DNA from: an uncultured Prevotellaceae bacterium
Lineage (GTDB): Bacteria > Bacteroidota > Bacteroidia > Bacteroidales > Bacteroidaceae
Assembly: GCA_900317305.1 (NCBI GenBank)
Contig: ONGG01000001.1
Location: 62,001 to 126,000 of the forward strand
Reading direction: 5' to 3'
Length of the DNA: 64,000 nt
Below the pieces are notes generated by a model. It saw nothing but the letters and a program-made list of their open reading frames with translations, did not search any database and was not told the DNA's origin. Below, in pieces: positions 26,283-34,115 of this stretch. A program made the translations under genes and the position numbers. Position 1 is the stretch's first letter; each line of letters starts with the position of its first letter.

Positions 26283-27755
26283 ATGAAAAGATGTCCCGTT
26301 TGTGCTGAACTTTTGGCTGATGACCTTTCTATATGTCCTTTTTGTGGAGAACCGCTCAATTCACCCCCGCCTCCTCCTAATACAGTAAAACCGCAAGACA
26401 ACCGTTCGGAAGCCAATGCGCCAAATATGGTAAAATGCCCTGTCTGCGGAGAGCTGATCGCTCCGGGACTTGCTGTTTGCCCCATCTGTGGTGAGACCTT
26501 GGCTGCTGCACCTGCAGAGCCTCCTGCTCGGCCGGAACCACCTGCTCCACCTCAGCCGGAACCACCAACTCCATCTCAGCCGGGGCCACCAGTTCCCCCT
26601 CAGCCGGAACCACCTACTCCATCTCAGCCGGAGCCTCCTGCACCCGTTGTACTGGAACCTGAACCTGTTGAGCCAGAACCACCTGCTCCACCTCAGCCCG
26701 AACCTTCTCCTAGGCAAGACTCGGCTGAAATGAAGCCATGTCCTGTCTGCGGTGAGATGGTGAGCATCCACCAAGACACATGTCCCTATTGCTTAGAACC
26801 GACAGGATTTGGAGCGCTTGCCTCTGCGATTCCCGCTGCGGCAGCCACCGCTTCAACACCCACACCCGAGCCAGTGGTAGAGCCCACACCACGATATACA
26901 CCCGAGCCAGTGGCAGAGCCCACTCCTCAATATACTCCTGAGCCAGTGGCAGAGCCGACAACACAATATTCTTCGGGCCCTGCCCAGTACACTCCCGAAC
27001 CAGAACCTGTAAGGCCCGCGGTCAATGATTCCGCATACCAGGGACAGGGTGGATATGGAAACGCTCCAGGCTATTCCAACAACGAACCTCCGGTACCACC
27101 AGTGGCACCTCCTGTTGCTCCCGCACAGAAGGGTGGGGGAATGAAATGGCTGATCATCGCACTGTTGGCTCTCTTGGCCTTGGCCATTGGCGGACTTCTC
27201 TATTATTTCCTAAGCAAGGACAAATCGGATGATGACGATGAGAAGATAGAGAACGCCGAGGTAAAACCAAATGCCACCGTTGAGAGACAGGAGAGCGACA
27301 GTATCGACATGAATATGGAGAATACGCTGATTGATGAAGAAGTCGACGAAAAAGACATCGAGCCCGCGGCACCAGTGCAGCAAGTCGAAAAACCAAAGCC
27401 AGCTGCAGCTCCCGCTCCCGCACCTGCGCCACCATCTCGTGTGGGCAGACCCGACCCCAACTACGATGGTGCATACGATGATGTCGGATCGCCTAGAGAC
27501 CGGCACAGGCATGGACAAGGATACGACCGTCCACCACGCCGGGGGGTGGATGCCGACGAATGGCAAGACAGGCACCATCGGAACGGTCCTCCCCATAGAG
27601 GTCGCGACCGCAATAATGAGGAAGTGGCTCCTCCCCAGTCGAGCGGTACCGGATTCCATTTTGAGCGTCAGGATGGAAGAACCCCGCAGCGTGGAAACAG
27701 TGGTAACAACTCTGGTTTCCAATTGCAAGAAGTAGACAGAATCCCTAACCAATAA
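26283..27755 (+). CDS. triple zinc-ribbon membrane protein with proline-rich linkers
   Basis: A 490-residue protein of unknown function. Three CPVC...CPxC zinc ribbons lie at residues 4-21, 52-69 and 153-170. Between them run Pro/Glu/Gln repeats (PEPPAPPQPEPPTPSQ-type, about 83-140), and after them TPEPVAEPTPQY repeats (about 203-228). One transmembrane helix follows at 288-310, then an acidic segment, a Pro/Ala stretch and a basic Arg/Gly/His tail (about 386-470) resembling nucleic-acid-binding tails. No signal peptide, so ribbons are cytoplasmic and the tail is outside, or the reverse. Ribbon-plus-linker proteins often recruit partners to the membrane. It precedes, by 11 bases, a second ribbon membrane protein. 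The repeats make low-complexity expansion likely. Confidence 0.82.
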   Translation: MKRCPVCAELLADDLSICPFCGEPLNSPPPPPNTVKPQDNRSEANAPNMVKCPVCGELIAPGLAVCPICGETLAAAPAEPPARPEPPAPPQPEPPTPSQPGPPVPPQPEPPTPSQPEPPAPVVLEPEPVEPEPPAPPQPEPSPRQDSAEMKPCPVCGEMVSIHQDTCPYCLEPTGFGALASAIPAAAATASTPTPEPVVEPTPRYTPEPVAEPTPQYTPEPVAEPTTQYSSGPAQYTPEPEPVRPAVNDSAYQGQGGYGNAPGYSNNEPPVPPVAPPVAPAQKGGGMKWLIIALLALLALAIGGLLYYFLSKDKSDDDDEKIENAEVKPNATVERQESDSIDMNMENTLIDEEVDEKDIEPAAPVQQVEKPKPAAAPAPAPAPPSRVGRPDPNYDGAYDDVGSPRDRHRHGQGYDRPPRRGVDADEWQDRHHRNGPPHRGRDRNNEEVAPPQSSGTGFHFERQDGRTPQRGNSGNNSGFQLQEVDRIPNQ

Positions 27756-27766
27756 AATCTTGATTT

Positions 27767-28759
27767 ATGGACCAAATGAAAATATGTCCTAAATGTGGAC
27801 AAGTAGTAAAAAGTGAGGCCCTCAAATGTAGATATTGCGGCTATTGGTTCAATACCGTAATGGGAGGTGAGGCTCCTCAATCCGATTCGGCAACACCTCC
27901 CCAGCAACCTGGTGCAGGTAGCCAAACTGGTAACACACAGCAGAATAGTAATGCTGGCAGTCAAAACGCGAATGCTGGACAGCAGCAGTGGCAACAACAA
28001 CAGCAGCAACAGCAGCAGTGGCAACAGCAGCAACAGCAGTGGCAACAACAACAGCAGCAACAGCAGTGGCAACAACAGCAACAGCAGCAGTGGCAGCAAC
28101 AGCAACAGTGGCAGCAACAACAGGGATATTATCCTGCAGAGCAGCGTGTGCTCACTGTGGGCGGACTGCTCTCAGATGGAATCAGCCTTGGCTTGAAAAA
28201 CTTCTTCAGCATTTTCCTTGCCTATATCCTTTGGGCACTCACCGCGTGGATCCCATATATCAATGTGGGAACCACTATCGGCATCATCAATTTGCCTATC
28301 GACTTGAGCAAGAGTAATGGCAAGATGATCAGTCCCACCGCCATCTTCGATGCCAAATACAGGAAGTATATGGGCGAGTTCTTCAGCCTCACCGGATTGA
28401 TGTCCATATCGTTGTTCCCTGCCTTCCTATTCATGATAGTGCCAGGAATCATCATCAGTTACGGATGGTCGCAGGCTTACTACCTGATGTTCGACAAAGA
28501 GATGTCTCCATCCGATTCGATGCTGCAAAGTACGAAGATCACCTATGGATATAAGGCCACCTTATTTGGTGCCGAAATCCTTCTCGGTATTGCTATTAGT
28601 GTGGTCGCTGGCTTAATCATGTGGATTTGTGTAGGTCTTATCGGTTCGGACATTCTTGGCTCCATCGTCTTCATGTTGATTTTCGCTGCTATGGCAGTGG
28701 TGAAAGTGGGATGTAGTGCAGTGGCCTACCGGGAGTTGTCGAAACGACTCGACGAGTAA
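27767..28759 (+). CDS. zinc-ribbon, polyglutamine-tryptophan multi-span membrane protein
   Basis: A 330-residue protein. A zinc ribbon (CPKCGQVV...CRYCGYW, Cys7, Cys10, Cys21, Cys24) opens it. Residues 72-119 are almost pure Gln broken by Trp at 75, 85, 92, 101, 109 and 115. A C-terminal domain with four to five hydrophobic segments follows (about 145-320), similar in layout to DUF975-type integral membrane proteins; FMIVPGIIISYGWSQAYYLM is the most conserved-looking part. Function unknown. It is cotranscribed with the triple-ribbon protein upstream and closed by a strong terminator. The Gln tract is coded by mixed CAG/CAA codons, so its length may vary by slippage without breaking frame. Confidence 0.82.
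   Translation: MDQMKICPKCGQVVKSEALKCRYCGYWFNTVMGGEAPQSDSATPPQQPGAGSQTGNTQQNSNAGSQNANAGQQQWQQQQQQQQQWQQQQQQWQQQQQQQQWQQQQQQQWQQQQQWQQQQGYYPAEQRVLTVGGLLSDGISLGLKNFFSIFLAYILWALTAWIPYINVGTTIGIINLPIDLSKSNGKMISPTAIFDAKYRKYMGEFFSLTGLMSISLFPAFLFMIVPGIIISYGWSQAYYLMFDKEMSPSDSMLQSTKITYGYKATLFGAEILLGIAISVVAGLIMWICVGLIGSDILGSIVFMLIFAAMAVVKVGCSAVAYRELSKRLDE
27980..28123 (+). repeat. in-frame CAG/CAA trinucleotide repeat with TGG punctuation
   Basis: About 48 codons of CAG and CAA with six TGG codons, within the zinc-ribbon membrane gene. All units are multiples of three, so gain or loss of repeats would change tract length without a frameshift. Confidence 0.9.
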
Positions 28760-28818
28760 ATACATCTGACGAACGTATTGAGGGCAGTCCGATGGTTTCT
28801 GCCCTTGAAATAAAACCA

Positions 28819-28851
28819 TTTTTCCGTTGGCTCTTTGGGCCAACGGAAAAA
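28819..28851. terminator. terminator after the zinc-ribbon operon
   Basis: TTTTTCCGTTGGC (28819-28831) pairs perfectly with GCCAACGGAAAAA (28839-28851) over a seven-base loop. It works from either strand; it lies 60 bases after the stop. The remaining stretch to 29037 is AT-rich; I see only a small AGATT-GGAG-AATCT stem near 28889 and no gene. Confidence 0.8.
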
Positions 28852-29037
28852 TTCTAAAAAAAATCGAAAAAAAGTGATAGAAATAGAGATTGGAGAATCT
28901 CTATATCATATAGGGGATGATTTCCCTTCTGGAATTTGGAAATGTAAAACAACTTAAAAAAGGTATTCAAAACACTCCGGACTGAGCACAATGAATGTGG
29001 GGTTCGGATTTATTGACTTTTAACTCAACTGGTAGGT

Positions 29038-30018
29038 ATGAACAGCAAAAATGAAAACAATCGGCAGCATTTTGCCTCGTTCATGGAAGAGGCGCGTTAT
29101 CTTATGGGGAAACTGAAATCCGACGTGAAATTTTGTCGTAAATTCTTCTTTACGGAGGACACTAAGGGGTATAGTATCGCAAACATACGCAATAAGATAA
29201 TCAAATACATCAAGGTCAGTTACAATTACACGATGTCGGCGCTCGATTTCAGTACCGTCATCTACGAGAAACTATGGGATGACGGCAGATGGAGACCCTT
29301 CAACTCATACGCTGGCGAGAAGTCGTTCTTCTCATGGCTGTACAAAGTCACATGGCATGCAATCAGTAAATACCTCGAGGACATCGGTGAGATAAGGATA
29401 CGACGTGAGCGCACTCCAGGAAATACTCGCCTCACGATGAAGCGAAAGACGCCTGCTGAGTGTCAGTATGTCATCAGCGAACTGATGCCCAAAGGAAGGA
29501 GCCGCGATTTGCTTTGCGACATCTATGTCGACAGGAAAAGCAATGAGGAAATCATGGAGAAATATCATCTCGACAGTGCGCAATATAAGAAAGCACGTAA
29601 AAGGGCTGAGGACAAACTCAAGCTGGCCTCGCTCAATTCCTGCTCGCCCTTTGCCGATTATGTGTTGTGCGACAAGTCGCCCCGAAAGGTGACGGTGTCG
29701 TCAGATTTCCTTTGCCAGATAGGCGACACCTACGAGGACAATTCTTCATCAAGTGCCTTCGGAGAGGTGCTGGGTGTGAATCTCACCAAGTCGGAAGTGG
29801 ATGCGAGAATCGAACCCTTTGTCAGCGACTTCTTCCATTGGAAAAAGTGGAGCGACACCGATGCCCGGATTTGGAGAGAACGGAAACTCTACGACACGCC
29901 ACCTGTGGTGCTGGCCAACCAGTTGGGGCGTCGTCGCGATTGGATAGACACTCGTCTATACAGGGTGAACGAACGGTTCCGTGAGGCATTCATCGGTTGG
30001 TATCGTGTGAATGCATGA
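29038..30018 (+). CDS. sigma-70-like protein with a C-terminal extension
   Basis: A 326-residue protein. Residues about 67-113 resemble sigma region 2 (DFSTVIYEKLWDD, SFFSWLYKVTWHAISKYLE), with the aromatic cluster that melts the promoter. Residues about 145-195 look like region 4 (SRDLLCDIYVDRKSNEEIMEKY...KKARKRAEDKLK), a helix-turn-helix with a basic end. A further 130 residues, with a second possible helix-turn-helix (VVLANQLGRRRDWIDTRLYRVNERF, about 285-320), have no ECF counterpart. No anti-sigma gene is adjacent. It may be an alternative sigma factor or a regulator derived from one. It is preceded by a 278-base gap and followed by a small gene. Confidence 0.75.
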   Translation: MNSKNENNRQHFASFMEEARYLMGKLKSDVKFCRKFFFTEDTKGYSIANIRNKIIKYIKVSYNYTMSALDFSTVIYEKLWDDGRWRPFNSYAGEKSFFSWLYKVTWHAISKYLEDIGEIRIRRERTPGNTRLTMKRKTPAECQYVISELMPKGRSRDLLCDIYVDRKSNEEIMEKYHLDSAQYKKARKRAEDKLKLASLNSCSPFADYVLCDKSPRKVTVSSDFLCQIGDTYEDNSSSSAFGEVLGVNLTKSEVDARIEPFVSDFFHWKKWSDTDARIWRERKLYDTPPVVLANQLGRRRDWIDTRLYRVNERFREAFIGWYRVNA

Positions 30019-30079
30019 GCCGCAAACGTTAACGTCGAAAAATCGGCCATCATCAGATACAACCTACCGATTATCTGCT

Positions 30080-30087
30080 TATCTTTG
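30080..30087 (+). promoter_or_regulatory. -7 element before the small 83-aa gene
   Basis: TATCTTTG, about 85 bases before the ATG at 30173; no clean -33. A small CTTTG...CAAAG inverted repeat (30083-30100) follows in the leader. Confidence 0.5.
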
Positions 30088-30172
30088 TCACCGAAACAAA
30101 GAAATGCCATTTCTGGCATGGGAACGGCCCTTTGCAATCGCAAACAAATTATTAACATTAAATGATTATATC

Positions 30173-30424
30173 ATGAGCAAGACATTCGTTATCGGCGACA
30201 GAGAGAAAAATGAGTGGTTGAAGACCTTCAATCAAGATGACAAATTGATGGCTTTCACCGGACAGATGGATGAGGCGATGACTTTCGCAGAGCCTTATGA
30301 GGCAAAGGAAAGCCTTGAGAAGATGCAACTTACTGGCTATTTCACCGACCTCGGCGTTTATCTTGTAGAAGATGGAAAAGCCTATATCGCTGGTGAACGC
30401 GACAGTTATCAGCCTATCGACTAA
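30173..30424 (+). CDS. small acidic protein, 83 aa, unknown function
   Basis: A short cytoplasmic protein with an acidic composition and no recognised domain; it reads MSKTFVIGDREKNEWL at its start. The ATG at 30173 is chosen because a longer frame from 30011 overlaps the end of the sigma-like gene and runs through the promoter element at 30080. It has its own promoter and is followed by a bidirectional terminator, so it is probably monocistronic. I do not recognise homologues. Confidence 0.6.
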   Translation: MSKTFVIGDREKNEWLKTFNQDDKLMAFTGQMDEAMTFAEPYEAKESLEKMQLTGYFTDLGVYLVEDGKAYIAGERDSYQPID

Positions 30425-30447
30425 GACTTGACATTTCATCACATGCT

Positions 30448-30491
30448 GATGTCTCCAAACCTGATGCATCCCATTCGGGTTTGGAGACATC
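30448..30491. terminator. bidirectional terminator between small gene and cutC
   Basis: GATGTCTCCAAACC (30448-30461) pairs perfectly with GGTTTGGAGACATC (30478-30491). A short run of T on both sides is weak, but the stem is 14 pairs and ends two bases from the cutC stop. Confidence 0.8.
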
Positions 30492-30492
30492 T

Positions 30493-31260
30493 TCATTGAT
30501 GTAGGGCCGCTATCACTCGTCGCACCCTCGATGGGGTGGTTTGAAGGATGGTGGTCTCATCCACATCGGCATTCCCCATTTTCACATCCGGGTTTTGATA
30601 CCGCATGCGTGAGGCGATCCGCTCTCGTGCAGAGAAATGAAACTCATGGATGCCGGTGGCCTCATAGATGCTGCGGATGTTGTGCTCGTTCACCCCGCAT
30701 CCTGCCATGATGTGGATCTTTCCTTTGGTAGCTTGGTGCAAGTGCGCCAGCAATGTGACTCCTTCTATGGCCGTGGGCTGTTGTCCCGACGTGAGGATGC
30801 GGTCGAACCCCAAGGATGCCAGTTGCTCCAAGGCCTTGAGAGGAGACAGGCATCGGTCGAAAGCGCGGTGAAAGGTAACCGACATGCCCTTGGCACATGC
30901 AATCAGTATCTTGTTTTTCTCCAAGTCGATCTCCCCTTCGTCCGTGAGACAACCGAAAACCACACCGTCCACACCTTCCTTCCTGCAGGTCTCGATGTCG
31001 ATAATCATACGTTCCAACTCGATGTCGCTGTATAGGAAATCGCCTCCTCGAGGTCGGATGATCACATGGAGACGGGTGTCACGGAGTTGTTGGCGGGCAA
31101 CTACGATTTCACCTAACGAGGGAGTGGTGCCGCCTTCAGGGATGCCGGCGCACAATTCCACGCGCTGGGCACCGGCCTGTTGGGCTGCAATGCAACTCTC
31201 CACTGAGTTGGCACATACTTCGAATGTGAACGTCTCGTTGTTGAAAATGATAGAATCCAT
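30493..31260 (-). CDS. cutC: copper homeostasis protein CutC family
   Basis: A 255-residue TIM-barrel protein of the CutC family. Typical segments are FEVCANSVESCIAAQQAGAQRVELC at the start, PSLGEI, VIIRPRGGDFLYSD and the C-terminal GCGVNEHNIRSI. Linked to copper handling in E. coli, though its real activity is unsettled; the family may be an enzyme. It is monocistronic, convergent with the small gene and divergent from the cupin gene. No copper-related genes are adjacent in this window, so the role is only by name. Confidence 0.92.
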   Translation of the reverse strand: MDSIIFNNETFTFEVCANSVESCIAAQQAGAQRVELCAGIPEGGTTPSLGEIVVARQQLRDTRLHVIIRPRGGDFLYSDIELERMIIDIETCRKEGVDGVVFGCLTDEGEIDLEKNKILIACAKGMSVTFHRAFDRCLSPLKALEQLASLGFDRILTSGQQPTAIEGVTLLAHLHQATKGKIHIMAGCGVNEHNIRSIYEATGIHEFHFSARERIASRMRYQNPDVKMGNADVDETTILQTTPSRVRRVIAALHQ

Positions 31261-31404
31261 AGTCGATATGCTTTGACGACAAAAATAATGATTTAATTCG
31301 TAAATGTGATGGAATGATGAGTGAAAATGCTTGAAGTGTCAGGTTAAATCATGCTGTTGTCAAGAAAAAATGGCCATCAAGCTCGATTTTACCATTTTTT
31401 TGTG

Positions 31405-31412
31405 TAAGTTTG
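31405..31412 (+). promoter_or_regulatory. -7 element of the cupin gene
   Basis: TAAGTTTG, 64 bases before the ATG at 31476, preceded by a T-rich -33 zone. It supports the shorter start of the cupin protein. Confidence 0.6.
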
Positions 31413-31475
31413 CATTCAAGACGGGGAGAAGAAAGGCATGGTGCCCTAAACCGTACAACCGTCCTGACAAATACT

Positions 31476-31808
31476 ATGATCATCAATTACAACAACATCG
31501 AAGAGGAGAGAGTACAGAACTTCAAGGGAGGAAATGGTGAATTGGACACACGAAACTTCGTTGACGAGAAAAACAAAATCATGATGAGCCGCCTGACTCC
31601 AGGTGCGAACATCGGGTACCACACACATGAGATGAACTCTGAAATCATCTATATCCTCAGTGGGGTGGGGCATTTTGAGTACGACGACCAGGTAGAGAAG
31701 GTGAAGGCGGGCGATGTGCACTACTGTCCGATGGGCCACTCCCACGCCTTTTATAATGACGGCGACGATGACTTGGCTTATTTCGCCATCGTAGCCGAAC
31801 ATCATTAA
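31476..31808 (+). CDS. small cupin-domain protein
   Basis: A 110-residue single-domain cupin. Motif 1 is GYHTHEMNSEIIYILSG (two His and a Glu that bind metal) and motif 2 is GDVHYCPMGHSHAFYN. It should be a metal-binding sugar- or small-molecule-modifying or sensing protein; which is not evident. The start at 31476 (MIINYNNIEEE) fits the promoter; the frame extends to 31410 but the upstream residues are not cupin-like. Monocistronic, closed by a strong bidirectional terminator. Confidence 0.85.
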   Translation: MIINYNNIEEERVQNFKGGNGELDTRNFVDEKNKIMMSRLTPGANIGYHTHEMNSEIIYILSGVGHFEYDDQVEKVKAGDVHYCPMGHSHAFYNDGDDDLAYFAIVAEHH

Positions 31809-31893
31809 TAATCTCTATTGAAGTTTCGCATTCGCTCAACTTCTTGGAGTTCTCTCAACGAACACATCATTTGATTTATTCTTTGATGGTACG

Positions 31894-31927
31894 AAAAAAG
31901 GGGAAACGAAAATCGTTCCCCTTTTTT
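31894..31927. terminator. bidirectional terminator between cupin and lactate permease genes
   Basis: AAAAAAGGGGAACGA-like left arm (from 31894) pairs with TCGTTCCCCTTTTTT (ending 31927), with A and T runs outside. Serves both convergent genes. Confidence 0.85.
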
Positions 31928-31947
31928 GTATGGTGAATGTGAAATGA

Positions 31948-33549
31948 TTACAGGGTGAGTCCAAGATAAACCATCAGTCCGTTCATCAAGATCCAGAAGA
32001 TGGCGAATGGCATGGTCTTACGCATGATGTCTCCATCCTGGCCCTCCATATCGCAGGCTGCAGTAGCAATGGCGATACTCTGTGGCGAAAGCAACTTGCC
32101 ACCCTCGGAACCGGCGCAGTTGGCAGCGGCAAGCCAGTTGGTCTCGTTGCCGGGAACACCAAAGAAGGTAGAGTGGTTGACAAGACCGAGGTCGCTCGCG
32201 GCTGTGGCCTGTAACTTGCCAAACAGAATGTTGGCGTTGGTTGCACTACCCGTAACGAAGGTGCCAATCGAACCAATAAGGGGCGCGAAGAATGGGAAGA
32301 AAGTGCCTGTCAGGGCCACCAGCCCCTTGGCGATATCGTTCGTCATTCCGGTGTTGTTCATCAGCATGGCCATGGCCACCAGACAGCAGATGGTGACGGC
32401 TGTCTTCTGAAGGTTGATCGTGGTCTTGGCGAGCAGTTTCATCAATTTGCCAAAGCTCATTCCCTGAATCAGACCACCAATGGTGGCACCGAGGAAAATC
32501 ATCAGACCGGCATTGGAGAGCCAGCCAAATTTGAAGGTGTTGCCAATGGTAGGCAGGTCGAACTTGGTCACCAGTGTCTCGTTCAATATCTGGTTGATAG
32601 GTGGAACGATCTTGCTGGAAATAAGGATGAAGAATATGATGAGGCCGTATACGCTCCATGCCTTCAACGTCTTCGACATGCCAAATTTCTTCTTCTCAAC
32701 GACCACCTCGTCCGATGGATTCTCATCATGGATGAACAGTTTGTTGTAGATGAGCATGGCGATGATGGCAGCCACACTACCGAGAATGGCAGGAGTCTCC
32801 GGACCAATGAAATGGGCGCAGCAGAACTGCACGATGATGGAGAATGTACCTACAAACAAGGCCAGTGTGATGTTCTTCACGATCTTCGTGCGGTCGGTCA
32901 TCATAAGGATGAGGAACGGGGTGATGTAGAACATCAGCGATAGCTGCACAATGATGAAGGTGGCAACCTCGCAGAGCATCTCGGGCGATGCCACTCCCTC
33001 GGCGGCAACCTGGTTGGCCAGCGTTGTGGCAGGCAGACCTACCGCACCGAATCCCACGGCCACAGTATTTGCGATAAGACAGATGACAGCCGAGAACATG
33101 GGTTTGAATCCCAAACCGATAAGAATGGCAGCCGGAATGGCCACGGCAGTACCGAAACCAGCCATACCCTCGAGCACTCCGCCAAGACCCCAAGTCAGAA
33201 GGAGTACGAGAAGACCTTTGTCAGAGGTCATCTGGATAAACTGGGTCTTGATGGTCTCAATCTCTTTTGTCTCGCATAGGATATTGTAACTGTAAATTGC
33301 ACAGATGATGATGAGGATAATGGGGAAGCATGCCTTCAGCAAACCCTCTATCACCGACCAAAGTGTGATACCATAGATGGACAACCCCTCATATTTCTCA
33401 GGGATGATACCCATGGCAGGAGCGGCAAACAATGCCAAAATAATTGTGACGATAAGTGTTACGATGGCACTCTTGTAGCCAGACACTTTGAAGCCCATCA
33501 TCAATACAATGAGCAGAACAATTGGAATAACTGAAATTAAAGCAGACAT
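31948..33549 (-). CDS. lctP: L-lactate permease family transporter
   Basis: A 533-residue inner-membrane protein with about 13 hydrophobic segments, of the LctP/LldP lactate permease family. WGLGGVLEGMAGFGTAVAIPA near residues 125-145 and GSIGTFVTGSATNANILFG near residue 410 are conserved stretches, and LAAANCAGSEGGKLLSPQSIAIA is the C-terminal hallmark. It should move lactate (possibly glycolate) with protons. The start MSALISVIPI at 33549 is preferred over the Met at 33588, which overlaps the promoter. It pairs in function with LdhA and the FAD/Fe-S oxidase in this window. Monocistronic. Confidence 0.9.
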   Translation of the reverse strand: MSALISVIPIVLLIVLMMGFKVSGYKSAIVTLIVTIILALFAAPAMGIIPEKYEGLSIYGITLWSVIEGLLKACFPIILIIICAIYSYNILCETKEIETIKTQFIQMTSDKGLLVLLLTWGLGGVLEGMAGFGTAVAIPAAILIGLGFKPMFSAVICLIANTVAVGFGAVGLPATTLANQVAAEGVASPEMLCEVATFIIVQLSLMFYITPFLILMMTDRTKIVKNITLALFVGTFSIIVQFCCAHFIGPETPAILGSVAAIIAMLIYNKLFIHDENPSDEVVVEKKKFGMSKTLKAWSVYGLIIFFILISSKIVPPINQILNETLVTKFDLPTIGNTFKFGWLSNAGLMIFLGATIGGLIQGMSFGKLMKLLAKTTINLQKTAVTICCLVAMAMLMNNTGMTNDIAKGLVALTGTFFPFFAPLIGSIGTFVTGSATNANILFGKLQATAASDLGLVNHSTFFGVPGNETNWLAAANCAGSEGGKLLSPQSIAIATAACDMEGQDGDIMRKTMPFAIFWILMNGLMVYLGLTL

Positions 33550-33576
33550 AAGGTTAAAAAGTTTAATTGATTGCGC

Positions 33577-33607
33577 CAAAATTAGCAAATAATCCTCAAA
33601 CTACCAA
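33577..33607 (-). promoter_or_regulatory. promoter of the lactate permease gene
   Basis: On the minus strand TTGG (33607-33604), 19 bases, then TAATTTTG (33584-33577). The transcript start lies about 28 bases before the ATG at 33549. Confidence 0.65.
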
Positions 33608-33748
33608 TTATTTGCAGGAAAAAAAAGCAGTTTGGCAAAAATAGGCGCTGTTTTGTAAACTTACTTCATCAGTAAGCCTAGGATGCTCCGCTTTCTCACA
33701 CTGCGGGCAACCTCGCTTGAATGGTTTGTCTCAAAGATTTGTCTCTGT

Positions 33749-34102
33749 TCATTCGGGCAATCGCCCGGTAGAGAGATATTCCTCGTAGGCTTTCTTCTTC
33801 ACGTCGGCCTCGATATCACTGATGGCTCTGTGGGGATTGGAGAGCGATTTCACATAGACGCAGATGACGAAAACCACAATGGTGATGAGAATGCTGGCCA
33901 CCCATCTCAACAGTTCATGCTCTATGGGAATGAATTGCATGCTGACAATCCCCGCCATTACTGGTATGCCGAAGAGCAGCCAGTCGCTGCCCGAGCGCAT
34001 GCGATAGGTTTCGACGGCGGCACGGTATTCGTCGTCTTTCATCAGTATGCTGGTCTTGTGCCCTTGCCAGTATCTTTCGAATTCTTTCTCCTTGTTTTCC
34101 AT
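33749..34102 (-). CDS. small two-span membrane protein, 117 aa
   Basis: A hypothetical protein with two hydrophobic segments (about residues 41-58 and 65-84) between charged ends. The N-terminus is acidic and carries YWQGHKTSIL; the C-terminus DIEADVKKKAYEEYLSTGRLPE. I recognise no family. It lies 13 bases downstream of hemW on the same strand and is probably cotranscribed with it. Its ATG follows a plausible AAGGAAAT-like ribosome site. Confidence 0.7.
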   Translation of the reverse strand: MENKEKEFERYWQGHKTSILMKDDEYRAAVETYRMRSGSDWLLFGIPVMAGIVSMQFIPIEHELLRWVASILITIVVFVICVYVKSLSNPHRAISDIEADVKKKAYEEYLSTGRLPE

Positions 34103-34115
34103 AATTTCCTTGTTT

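Noticed and set aside
27980-28123. The CAG/CAA tract as a CRISPR or mobile repeat
   Set aside because: Units are triplets inside a coding frame, without spacers; it is a low-complexity protein tract.
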